A DNA stretch of 60,168 bases from Candidatus Gastranaerophilales bacterium (GTDB taxonomy: Bacteria > Cyanobacteriota > Vampirovibrionia > Gastranaerophilales > Gastranaerophilaceae). The stretch spans positions 1-60,168 of the forward strand of contig CALUWE010000009.1 in NCBI GenBank assembly GCA_944324425.1, read 5' to 3'. Positions 52,442 to 60,168 of the stretch are shown in pieces. The notes under the pieces are model-generated. The model was not told the origin of the DNA, did no database searches, and saw only the letters and a program-made list of their open reading frames with translations. A program made the position numbers and the translations under genes. Positions within the stretch are counted from its first letter, which is position 1; every line of letters begins with the position of its first letter.

Positions 52442-54028
52442 ATGGTTTTTGACATTAAAGATTTTCAAAATAAACTTTGGAAAACGGCTGATGACCTGCG
52501 TGCTAATTCCAGTTTAAAATATAATGAGTTTTCTACTCCTGTTTTAGGATTGATATTTTTACGTTTTGCTGACTATAGGTTTCAAAAAGCAAAGCCTAAA
52601 ATAGAAAAATTAAAATCAACCGCTTCTCGCAGAGCTTTTGATGAGAAAAATGCTTATCAGGCAAGAGGTGTTTTATTTGTTCCGGAAAAAGCATCTTTTA
52701 AATATCTTTTAAATCTCCCTGAAGGTGAAAGTGCAGGCAGTGCATTAAACGAAGCTATGTCATTAATGGAAAGCGAAAATTCAATTCTCAAAGGTGTACT
52801 TCCTAAAAACTATTTGAGAATTCCCGATGATTTATTAGTTTCAACAATGAAAATCTTTAATGATGTTGAGTTTGACCGCAATAACGGCGACATCTTCGGT
52901 AAGGTCTACGAATTTTTCCTCGGAAAATTCGCAAGCTCAGAAGGACAAAAGGGCGGAGAATTCTATACGCCTACATGTTTGGTAAAACTGCTTGTAGAGA
53001 TTATGAAGCCTTTCCATGGGAAAGTTTATGACCCTGCATGCGGCTCAGGCGGTATGTTTGTTCAAACTGCAGAGTTTGCCAAAAGAGAAAATAAAGACTC
53101 TGATAAATCTGTTAATGATTTGATAACTGTTGAAGGTCAAGAAAAAACAGAAGAAACTGTTAGATGGTGTAAAATGAACCTTGCAGTCCACGGTCTTGAA
53201 GGTGATGTTAAACAAGCAAACAGTTTTTATGAAGATGTTTTTAACTCAGTAGGTAAATATAATTTTGTTCTGGCAAATCCTCCATTTAACGTTGATGGGG
53301 TAGATAAAGAGAGATTGAAAGGCGATAAAAGATTCCCATTCGGATTACCAAAAGCCGATAACGCTAACTACTTGTGGATTCAAATGTTTTACTCTGCACT
53401 AAAGACTCCAGAGAATGGAGAAAACTCACGTGCAGGATTCGTAATGCCAAATTCTGCAAGTGATGCTAGACAAACAGAACAGACTATTCGAGAAAATATT
53501 ATCAAAGACAATGCCGTGGATGTAATGGTATCAGTTGGATCAAATATGTTTCATAACGTAACTTTACCTTGTACCCTTTGGTTTTTGGATAAAGGAAAGA
53601 AAAATACCGATAGAAAAGATAAAGTACTTTTCTTAGATGTAAGAGAAATTTATACTCAAATAGATAGAGCTCATAGAGAATTCACTGATGAACAAATAGA
53701 ATTTATTACAAATATTGTCAAGTTATATAGAGGAGAAGCACCTGAATATAAATGGGGCAGTAAAAAACTGACCCTTGAACATTTTCCTGATGAAAAATAT
53801 AAAGATATAAAAGGTCTTTGTAAAGTTGCGACTATTACAGATATAGAAAAACAAGGATGGAGTTTAAACGCAGGACGTTATGTCGGAGTAAAAGAAGTTG
53901 AAGAAGAAGACTATATCTTTGAAGAAAAACTCCAAGAGTTGGACTCTGAACTAGAAAAACTAAATTCAGAATCAAAAGACCTTGAAGAAAAGATTGCACA
54001 TAATATAAAACAATTGTTGGGTGTATAA
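52442..54028 (+). CDS. hsdM: Type I restriction-modification methyltransferase subunit HsdM
   Basis: HsdM supplies the N6-adenine methyltransferase activity of the type I enzyme. The 528-residue protein has the N-terminal HsdM_N helical domain (WKTADDLRANSSLKYNEF) and GGEFYTP. SAM-binding motif I is DPACGSGGMF (~196-205) and catalytic motif IV is NPPF (~279-282). A helical C-terminal tail contacts HsdS. A GAGGT ribosome binding site precedes the ATG. It is the first gene of the five-gene operon. Confidence 0.97.
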   Translation: MVFDIKDFQNKLWKTADDLRANSSLKYNEFSTPVLGLIFLRFADYRFQKAKPKIEKLKSTASRRAFDEKNAYQARGVLFVPEKASFKYLLNLPEGESAGSALNEAMSLMESENSILKGVLPKNYLRIPDDLLVSTMKIFNDVEFDRNNGDIFGKVYEFFLGKFASSEGQKGGEFYTPTCLVKLLVEIMKPFHGKVYDPACGSGGMFVQTAEFAKRENKDSDKSVNDLITVEGQEKTEETVRWCKMNLAVHGLEGDVKQANSFYEDVFNSVGKYNFVLANPPFNVDGVDKERLKGDKRFPFGLPKADNANYLWIQMFYSALKTPENGENSRAGFVMPNSASDARQTEQTIRENIIKDNAVDVMVSVGSNMFHNVTLPCTLWFLDKGKKNTDRKDKVLFLDVREIYTQIDRAHREFTDEQIEFITNIVKLYRGEAPEYKWGSKKLTLEHFPDEKYKDIKGLCKVATITDIEKQGWSLNAGRYVGVKEVEEEDYIFEEKLQELDSELEKLNSESKDLEEKIAHNIKQLLGV

Positions 54029-54030
54029 GA

Positions 54031-55176
54031 ATGCTAGATATTGAATTTAAAAATTTTATACAACTGCAAAGAGGTTTTGATCTACCTGAGCACTCCAGAA
54101 TATTGGGTAATGTTCCCGTTGTTGCCTCAACATCAATATCTGGTTTCCATAATGTAGCAAAAGTAAAAGCTCCAGGAGTGGTTACAGGACGAAGTGGAGC
54201 TTTAGGTGAAGTACAGTTTATAAATGAAGATTTTTGGCCTTTAAATACAACTTTGTGGGTTAAGGATTTTAAAAATAATGATCCTAAATATGTATATTAT
54301 TTTTTAAAAACTATTGACTTTAAACGCTATAATTCTGGAGCTGGTGTGCCAACCCTAAATAGAAATGATTTAGACACATTAAAAATAAAAATACATGAAA
54401 AAAATGAACAATTAAAAATTGCAAAACTTTTATCAAACTATGATGATTTGATAGAGAATAACAACAGGCGTATAAAGATATTAGAGGAGATGGCACAGAA
54501 GATATATAAAGAGTGGTTTGTAGATTTCAAATTCCCCGGTCACGAAACCACAACATTCAAAGATTCCCCCCTTGGCAAAATCCCAAACGATTGGGAGGTA
54601 AAGAAAATTGGTAAAGAATATAAAACATATTTAGGGGGCACTCCAAGTAGAAATGAAATAAAATATTGGAATGGCGACATTCCGTGGTTAAATTCCGGGA
54701 AAACAAATGAATTGCGAATAACTGAAGCAAGTGAATATATTACTAAAGCAGGATTGGAAAAATCAAGTACAAAGCTAATGCCAAAGTTTACAACAGTTTT
54801 AGCAATAACAGGAGCAACTCTAGGCCAAGTAAGTATGCTAGGGGATGAAATGTGTGCCAATCAATCTGTCGTTGGGGTATATTCTAATACAAACCAAGAA
54901 TTTGTATTTTATTTATTAAAAGACAAAATAAAAAAGTTAATACAGAATGCGAGCGGTGGAGCACAGCAACATATAAATAAGGATATTGTTAATGAAATGG
55001 AATTTATATTGCCAACAAATAATATCCTTAACGACTTCACAAACATATTAAAACCAATTAATTTGGAAATTTTTAATTTATTACATAAAAACAGGGTCCT
55101 AAAACAAACACGTGATACATTGCTTCCTCGCCTAATCTCCGGCGAAATTAATGTTGAAAATATGGAGATTGCATAA
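54031..55176 (+). CDS. hsdS: Type I restriction-modification specificity subunit HsdS
   Basis: HsdS recognises the bipartite DNA target. The 381-residue protein has two target-recognition domains (~1-140 and ~185-340). They are separated by the central conserved coiled coil (LIENNNRRIKILEEMAQKIY, then KEWFVDFKFPGHE), and a second conserved segment at the end (NRVLKQTRDTLLPRLISGEI). It is a complete, single gene starting two bases after hsdM. The target sequence cannot be read from the protein here. Confidence 0.96.
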   Translation: MLDIEFKNFIQLQRGFDLPEHSRILGNVPVVASTSISGFHNVAKVKAPGVVTGRSGALGEVQFINEDFWPLNTTLWVKDFKNNDPKYVYYFLKTIDFKRYNSGAGVPTLNRNDLDTLKIKIHEKNEQLKIAKLLSNYDDLIENNNRRIKILEEMAQKIYKEWFVDFKFPGHETTTFKDSPLGKIPNDWEVKKIGKEYKTYLGGTPSRNEIKYWNGDIPWLNSGKTNELRITEASEYITKAGLEKSSTKLMPKFTTVLAITGATLGQVSMLGDEMCANQSVVGVYSNTNQEFVFYLLKDKIKKLIQNASGGAQQHINKDIVNEMEFILPTNNILNDFTNILKPINLEIFNLLHKNRVLKQTRDTLLPRLISGEINVENMEIA

Positions 55177-55220
55177 AACAACCTCCATATGATATTATAT
55201 TTCAAATGGGATTTTAGTGA

Positions 55221-55727
55221 ATGAATAATAAAGAAATACAAGAGTTAATATCCTGTGAAAAGACAATAGTTGAACGCCCTAAACGTTCATTCAAACAAAA
55301 TGGAATGCACGAAGAGAATTCTTTTTTGCTAAAGTCTTTCGATTTTCCAAATATGAAATTTTCTGTGCGTATGCGAAAACATCTTGAATTTATTGAAAAT
55401 TATTCTATAATGCTTGCTTCTTATATTCCAGAGCTAGAAAAAGAAATTAGATTAATTAGATTTAATGGACCACATCCTAGCATGCACAAAAACAATATTA
55501 TTAACAATGAAAAATGGGATCATAAATCCCACATACATATTGCTACAAAAGAAGCTATAGAGGCAGGTTTTCAGGCGGAACATTATGCAGAAATAACAGA
55601 AGAATATCAAATATTTGATGATGCGCTTTCTTTGTTTTGGGAAAAAGTAAACATTGTAGATAGAATAGAAAATTTCTTTCCAGAAATTAAGCAGAAAAAA
55701 TTATTTAACATTCGGGTGTTAAGATGA
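55221..55727 (+). CDS. Uncharacterised protein between hsdS and hsdR (possibly DUF6978-like)
   Basis: The 168-residue soluble protein has a central His-rich stretch (FNGPHPSMHKNN, then WDHKSHIHIATKEA) and a C-terminal acidic helix. The His pattern could bind metal. I think it resembles DUF6978-type proteins that occur beside DUF1828 genes, but this is from memory and uncertain. Its stop overlaps the start of the next gene (ATGA), so the two are translationally coupled and likely partners. It is not a normal component of type I RM systems. Confidence 0.7.
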   Translation: MNNKEIQELISCEKTIVERPKRSFKQNGMHEENSFLLKSFDFPNMKFSVRMRKHLEFIENYSIMLASYIPELEKEIRLIRFNGPHPSMHKNNIINNEKWDHKSHIHIATKEAIEAGFQAEHYAEITEEYQIFDDALSLFWEKVNIVDRIENFFPEIKQKKLFNIRVLR

Positions 55728-56470
55728 ATTTAATTGAAGTTATTAAAGAGAACATAAAACCTTATATAGATATACAAGAAACCAGACCAAATCTTTACCA
55801 AATAATCGCACCTTTTTATCATGAAGATGGTGACATGGTTGAAATTTATATTGAATATAAAGATGGAAAAATTAAAATATGCGATATGGGTATGACATTA
55901 ATGAAATTGTCATACGATATTGAACTAAAAAATACAAATGAAAAAATATTTAATGAAATATTGAAAGAAAATTATTTAGATGTAGAAAATGGGAATATTT
56001 TTATTGAATCAGACATAAAAACTATTAATTCAAAGTTTCTACAGTATGCAAATGCAATAAGCAAAATTTCAGGATTAAAATATTTTACAAAACATAGACA
56101 AAAAAATATTTTTTATGAAATCTTAAGTGAATTTGTAAGAGAGAAGTTTGCAAATATTTCATATAAAGAAAAATATACTCCTATAGAACAATATAAAGAT
56201 TACATTGTTGATTTTATGTTTGGTACAAAACAAAAGCCATTATATTTATTTGCTGTAAAAGATGACAATAAAGCCAAAGACGTAATAATTGCAAACCAAG
56301 CTTTTAGATTGGAAAAAATTTCGTTTAAACCCGTTGTTGTATATCAAAATTATTCTACAATTAGTAGTATAACAAAAGAAAAAATACTTAGAGTAACTGA
56401 CAAATCTTTTTTAGATATAGAACAATTTAAAGAAGAAGCCTATCAATATATTTCGGAAGAAGTTGCATAA
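55724..56470 (+). CDS. DUF1828/DUF1829-type protein
   Basis: The 248-residue protein fits a DUF1828 N-terminal domain (YIEYKDGKIKICDMGMTLMKL, the D-x-G-x-T-L pattern) followed by a DUF1829-like C-terminal half (VDFMFGTKQKPLYLFAVKDD). The family is common near mobile elements and restriction genes, and its function is unknown. The C-terminal pattern of beta-strands with Asp and Lys (YIVDFMFG, then LYLFAVKD) is reminiscent of restriction-endonuclease-like folds, but I cannot confirm a catalytic set. It starts within the stop of the preceding gene and lies 15 bases before hsdR. Confidence 0.75.
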   Translation: MNLIEVIKENIKPYIDIQETRPNLYQIIAPFYHEDGDMVEIYIEYKDGKIKICDMGMTLMKLSYDIELKNTNEKIFNEILKENYLDVENGNIFIESDIKTINSKFLQYANAISKISGLKYFTKHRQKNIFYEILSEFVREKFANISYKEKYTPIEQYKDYIVDFMFGTKQKPLYLFAVKDDNKAKDVIIANQAFRLEKISFKPVVVYQNYSTISSITKEKILRVTDKSFLDIEQFKEEAYQYISEEVA

Positions 56471-56485
56471 GAGGCAAAAATCGCA

Positions 56486-59400
56486 ATGCATAAATTATCA
56501 GAAGAAGCATTTGAAAAAGACTTAATGCAGGAATGTAAAGACTCTCTTGGGTTTGAACTTTTTGATGCAACCTGTGAAATAGTTGGTTCTGATGATTCTA
56601 CTTTTGGCAGACAAACAACAGAAGAAGTTATTTTATCTAAAAATCTAAGAAATGCTTTAGAAAAATTAAATCCTGATTTACCCCAAGAAGCTATTGATAA
56701 TGCGTTTTATGAATTAACTCAAAATTTATCAAATAAAACAGAAATTGGTGCTAACCAGTTTATTTATAAAATTATTAAAGATGGGGTTAAAGTTCAATTT
56801 AAAGATAATAACGGAATTGACTCCAGTGACATTGTGAAAGTTATTGACTTTAATAGACCTAAAGAAAATGAATTTTTACTTGTTAGGCAGTTTAAAATCT
56901 CAGGAGAAAGATACAATTGTAGAGCTGATTTGATTTTATTTGTAAACGGATTACCTCTTGTATTCATTGAATTAAAAGCAACTCACAAACATATTGAAAA
57001 TGCGTTTTATAACAATATAACTCATTATAAAAAAGAAATTCCGCAAGTATTCTGGTATAACGCTTTTATTGTGGTATCTAATGGAACAGATGCTAAATTC
57101 GGAACGATTACTTCTAAATGGGAACATTTTTCAGATTGGAAGAAAATAAATAATGAAAATGAAAAGGGTATAATTTCTGCTGATACTTTATTGAAAGGAA
57201 TGTGTTCTCCTAATAATCTACTTGATATTATTGAAAATTTTACACTGTATCAAGAAACAAAGGGCGGAACGATAAAAATTTGCGCAAAAAATCACCAATT
57301 CTTAGGTGTTAATACTGCTATTGAGAATTTTGAAAGTAATAAAGATGGAAAATTAGGAGTCTTCTGGCATACCCAAGGTAGTGGTAAAAGTTTTTCAATG
57401 ATATTTTTTGTTCAAAAAATATTGAGAAAAGTCAAAGGAAACTGGACATTTCTAATTGTTACAGATAGAACAGACTTAGATGATCAAATATATAAAAACT
57501 TTGTTTCAACAGGAGCAGTAACAGAACAAAATGTTCAGGCTACAACAAGAGAACATTTAAAACAACTTTTAAGGGAAGATCATAGAACTGTGTTTACTAT
57601 GATTCAAAAATTTGGTACTGAAGAAAAAGGACAAAGTTTTGAAAAAATTTCTGATAGAGATGATATTATTGTAATTACTGATGAAGCCCACCGAACTCAG
57701 TATGGAACGCTTGCTATGAATATGCGAGAAGCCTTACCAAATGCAAAATTTATAGCATTTACAGGCACTCCATTAATGAAGGATGATGAAAAAACTAAAC
57801 TTGTATTTGGTGATTATGTTAGTAAATACACTTTCAAACAATCTATTGAAGATCATGCAACTGTTCCATTGTATTATGAAGCACGAATTCCTCGAATGCA
57901 GCTTACAAATGATGAATTAGAAAAGGATTTGCAAAATATCATTGATTCTGCAGATTTTACTCCCGAACAAGAGGAACAGTTTGAAAAAGAATATGTAAAT
58001 ATGTATCAGGTAATTACAAGGGAAGATCGGCTTGATGCAATTGCAAAAGATGTTGTTGAACATTTCATGAACCGCGGTTTTATGGGAAAAGCTATGTATG
58101 TTTCAATCGATAAAGCAACTGCGGTTAAAATGTATAATAAAGTCAAAAATGAATGGGAAAAATATATACAAAAACTAAAAAATAAACTTAAAACGGCAAA
58201 TGATGATCTTAAAGAAATTATCAAAAAAGATATCGAGTATATGGAAGAAACAGATATGGCTGTCGTTGTGTCCTCTTCACAAAATGAAATTGAACAATTA
58301 AAACAAAAAGGTGTTGATATTACTCCACACAGAACAAGAATGAAAAATGAGGATTTAGCAACAAACTTTAAAAATGAAAAACATCCACTACGCCTAGTTT
58401 TTGTTTGTGCAATGTGGGTTACAGGTTTTGATTGCTCTACTATTTCGACATTGTATCTTGATAAAATTTTAAAAGAACATACTTTAATGCAAACAATTGC
58501 CAGAGCTAATAGAGTATCAGAAGGAAAGTTTAATGGTCTAATTGTTGATTACATTGGTATATTCAAAGCATTACAAAAAGCTTTGGCGATTTATGGTGAG
58601 CCAACAGAACCTGCAGATAATGATGAAGATCCGGCAGAAACTAAGACAAAATTAATTGAGCTTCTTGAAAATGAATCGAAAAAGATGAAGGATTTACTTG
58701 ATTCTAAGGAAATTAATGTGGATAAAATATTTGATACAAGAGCATTAGAATGTATTAAAAATACAGAAGAAGCTGTAAATAAATTATTGGAGAATGAAAA
58801 AACAAAAGAAGATTTCCTAAAACATACACAAAATTTAAAAATGTTATTCAAGGCCATATTACCAGATTCAGAAGCAAGAAGATATGCCAAATTAGTTTTT
58901 GTGTCTTCAGTAATTTATTCAAAAATTAAAGAAGCTTTAGTAGAATATGTAGACAAAACAGAAGTAAAAAGACTTGCACAGCAAGTAGAAGAGTTGTTAA
59001 ATGAATCAATAAAACTAGCATCTTATAAAATTAATTCTGGAGAAAAATTAGATTTAAGTAAAATTAATTTTGAAGAACTCCAAAGACGAATCCTAAAAGA
59101 GAAAAAACTTGCGTTATTAGAAAAATTAAAAGCATCTATAAGTTCTAAATTATCTTCGATGTTGAAACTAAATGATATGAGAAAGCATTTTCAAGAGAAA
59201 TTTGAACAAATTATTGAAGATTATAATAATGGTAAGTTAACAATGGAACAAATGTATGTACAACTTGTTGCTTTAACTAACCAGCTAACAGAAGAAGAAA
59301 AACGTCATTTGGATGAAAATTTATCAGAAGAAGAACTTGCAATTTTAGATATTTTAACAAAACCTGAACCAAAGCTTTCCAAAAAAGAATTTGAGACTGT

Positions 59401-59635
59401 TAAATTAGCAGCACAAAAATTGGTAAAAGTAATAAAAAAAGAAAAATTAGTTTTGGATTGGCGCAAAAAACAATCAACTAGAGCTAAAGTAAAAGAAGCA
59501 ATCGAAACAATTTGTGATGAGACATTACCTGAAATATATGATAAAGATTTATTCCAGAAAAAATGTAATTATTTATACAACCACTTTTATGATCACTATA
59601 ACAATTACAAAGACAATATTTATGATGTTGCATAA
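56486..59635 (+). CDS. hsdR: Type I restriction endonuclease/translocase subunit HsdR
   Basis: HsdR is the motor and nuclease of the type I enzyme; it translocates unmethylated DNA and cuts at a distance. The 1,049-residue protein has the N-terminal PD-ExK nuclease (RADLILFVNGLPLVFIELKA, ~148-167). The SF2 helicase follows, with Walker A HTQGSGKS (~295) and DEAH box ITDEAHRTQYG (~395). Motif VI is TIARANRVSEG, and a long helical C-terminal domain binds HsdM/HsdS. All key residues are intact, so the system is likely active. Confidence 0.97.
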   Translation: MHKLSEEAFEKDLMQECKDSLGFELFDATCEIVGSDDSTFGRQTTEEVILSKNLRNALEKLNPDLPQEAIDNAFYELTQNLSNKTEIGANQFIYKIIKDGVKVQFKDNNGIDSSDIVKVIDFNRPKENEFLLVRQFKISGERYNCRADLILFVNGLPLVFIELKATHKHIENAFYNNITHYKKEIPQVFWYNAFIVVSNGTDAKFGTITSKWEHFSDWKKINNENEKGIISADTLLKGMCSPNNLLDIIENFTLYQETKGGTIKICAKNHQFLGVNTAIENFESNKDGKLGVFWHTQGSGKSFSMIFFVQKILRKVKGNWTFLIVTDRTDLDDQIYKNFVSTGAVTEQNVQATTREHLKQLLREDHRTVFTMIQKFGTEEKGQSFEKISDRDDIIVITDEAHRTQYGTLAMNMREALPNAKFIAFTGTPLMKDDEKTKLVFGDYVSKYTFKQSIEDHATVPLYYEARIPRMQLTNDELEKDLQNIIDSADFTPEQEEQFEKEYVNMYQVITREDRLDAIAKDVVEHFMNRGFMGKAMYVSIDKATAVKMYNKVKNEWEKYIQKLKNKLKTANDDLKEIIKKDIEYMEETDMAVVVSSSQNEIEQLKQKGVDITPHRTRMKNEDLATNFKNEKHPLRLVFVCAMWVTGFDCSTISTLYLDKILKEHTLMQTIARANRVSEGKFNGLIVDYIGIFKALQKALAIYGEPTEPADNDEDPAETKTKLIELLENESKKMKDLLDSKEINVDKIFDTRALECIKNTEEAVNKLLENEKTKEDFLKHTQNLKMLFKAILPDSEARRYAKLVFVSSVIYSKIKEALVEYVDKTEVKRLAQQVEELLNESIKLASYKINSGEKLDLSKINFEELQRRILKEKKLALLEKLKASISSKLSSMLKLNDMRKHFQEKFEQIIEDYNNGKLTMEQMYVQLVALTNQLTEEEKRHLDENLSEEELAILDILTKPEPKLSKKEFETVKLAAQKLVKVIKKEKLVLDWRKKQSTRAKVKEAIETICDETLPEIYDKDLFQKKCNYLYNHFYDHYNNYKDNIYDVA

Positions 59636-59656
59636 AGTTTGACTTTAGCAAACTTT
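59634..59656 (+). terminator. Weak hairpin after hsdR
   Basis: AAAGTTTG (59,634-59,641) pairs with CAAACTTT (59,649-59,656) across the hsdR stop. Few T residues follow, so it may terminate only partly or stabilise the mRNA 3' end. Confidence 0.4.
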
Positions 59657-59666
59657 TAAGTGATGA

Positions 59667-59693
59667 ATACGACACCTGAAAAGGAGGTCGTAT
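59667..59693 (+). promoter_or_regulatory. Hairpin that buries the ribosome binding site of the small ORF
   Basis: ATACGAC (59,667-59,673) pairs with GTCGTAT (59,687-59,693). Inside, CCT pairs with AGG around a GAAA tetraloop. The AGGAGG ribosome binding site (59,682-59,687) and the first two bases of the ATG (59,692-59,694) are all in the stem, so translation would be off when folded. This looks like an RNA switch, thermometer-type or dependent on translation or a ligand, but no ligand domain is seen. Confidence 0.55.
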
Positions 59694-59916
59694 GAGTAAA
59701 AGTAAGAAATATAAGATTAAACAAAAAGATTTTAGGAAGTTAGAAAAATTAGTAGAACGGATTTATAACACCGCTGTAGTCATTGATTATTTTTGCAAAA
59801 CGCAACAAGAGATTGAGAAGCTATATAATCTTACACCAATCGTCGAAAATTTAAGGCGAGATACTGATACAGTAAACGCTTATTTTATAAATTATCCTGA
59901 CAACAAGAATTTTTAA
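59692..59916 (+). CDS. Small basic hypothetical protein
   Basis: The 74-residue Lys-rich helical protein (SKSKKYKIKQKDFRKLEKLV, then a Tyr- and Asp-rich end) has a consensus AAGGAGG ribosome binding site that is sequestered in a hairpin. No family is recognised. Its position after the RM operon and its basic N-terminus are compatible with a DNA- or protein-binding accessory, but this is not shown. Confidence 0.6.
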   Translation: MSKSKKYKIKQKDFRKLEKLVERIYNTAVVIDYFCKTQQEIEKLYNLTPIVENLRRDTDTVNAYFINYPDNKNF

Positions 59917-59918
59917 GT

Positions 59919-59943
59919 GGTATTTAAAAGTTGTTTTAATACC
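59919..59943 (+). repeat. Inverted repeat after the small ORF
   Basis: GGTATTTAAAA pairs with TTTTAATACC (59,934-59,943) with one bulged T and a GTTG loop. It begins two bases after the stop codon. It may be a terminator or a protein-binding site; the ~120 bases after it show no further gene. Confidence 0.4.
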
Positions 59944-60064
59944 GTTCAAAAAGTGTTCCAAAAATGAATTGTGTCTGAATGATAAGTTTTGAGAGAGTTT
60001 GCTTGATATTTTACTCATTAAGAGTGATGAATGTCATTGCTATAAATGAATATAAGGGGTAGCA

Positions 60065-60168
60065 ATGATTGAATTAGGCAAAAAATACAAACTTAAAAAG
60101 ATTAAAGGTTTTAAGAGCTCTGATAATGAGTATTACAAAGTAATTGGCTTCTACAATTTCGACACTGT
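60065..60168 (+). CDS. Truncated ORF at window end
   Basis: An open frame beginning MIELGKKYKLKKIKGFKSSD continues past the window edge. It has a ribosome binding site (AAGGGGT) just before the ATG. Only 34 residues are visible, Lys-rich, with no recognisable domain. Confidence 0.5.
   Translation, partial: MIELGKKYKLKKIKGFKSSDNEYYKVIGFYNFDT

Noticed and set aside
54031-55176. Phase-variable hsdS inversion system driven by the recombinase
   Set aside because: Only one hsdS is present, with no second cassette or inverted repeat in the window, and the recombinase is over 6 kb away.

Overview
The window looks like a chromosomal segment of a low-GC gut bacterium of the Gastranaerophilales ('Melainabacteria'/Vampirovibrionia, the non-photosynthetic sister group of Cyanobacteria). 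This is an inference. It rests on the AT-rich coding style, the mix of single-copy housekeeping genes, and several lineage-style hypothetical proteins whose N-termini carry a short aromatic-Gly tag (SFGG, SFLG and similar). No rRNA, tRNA or CRISPR array was seen.

Bases 1-43,757 read as core chromosome in short operons. They hold serS with an RsuA-type pseudouridine synthase, a DegT aminotransferase, panD, two lineage-specific membrane proteins, a TPR protein, an MscS channel, pepA, trmFO, rlmN, ruvA-glgA, cysK, queD-uppP, an S4-domain protein with a PfkB kinase, and recF. After these come a large acidic coiled-coil protein and lepA, which is followed by three paralogous GT-C-like membrane proteins. 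Then come a DciA/zinc-finger/HEAT/RuvX/DUF1292 operon, glyA, typA, and an operon pairing a protein kinase-like gene with a GH77 glucanotransferase. The most surprising core gene, at 16,173-17,621, encodes the cytoplasmic export-gate domain of FlhA/SctV with no membrane part, behind a coiled coil and a DUF4177-like head. Two of the GT-C-like genes share an identical 913-bp tract covering the N-terminal half and the start, consistent with recent gene conversion.

Bases ~43,758 to the end read as an acquired defence/stress island. It opens with a 64-bp direct repeat flanking two hairpins. Two xre-hipA modules follow, tail to tail, each with its own palindromic operators. Next come a minimal tyrosine recombinase, a DUF262 pair (GmrSD/RloF-like), an unrecognised gene on the opposite strand, and a type I restriction-modification operon (hsdM-hsdS-X-Y-hsdR). 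X and Y are an uncharacterised gene and a DUF1828/DUF1829-type gene. The island continues past the right edge with a small ORF whose ribosome binding site is buried in a hairpin, and a truncated ORF.

The best candidates for undescribed biology are the soluble FHIPEP protein, the tagged kinase/GH77 pair, the unknown gene at 51,239-52,348, and the two genes inserted between hsdS and hsdR.
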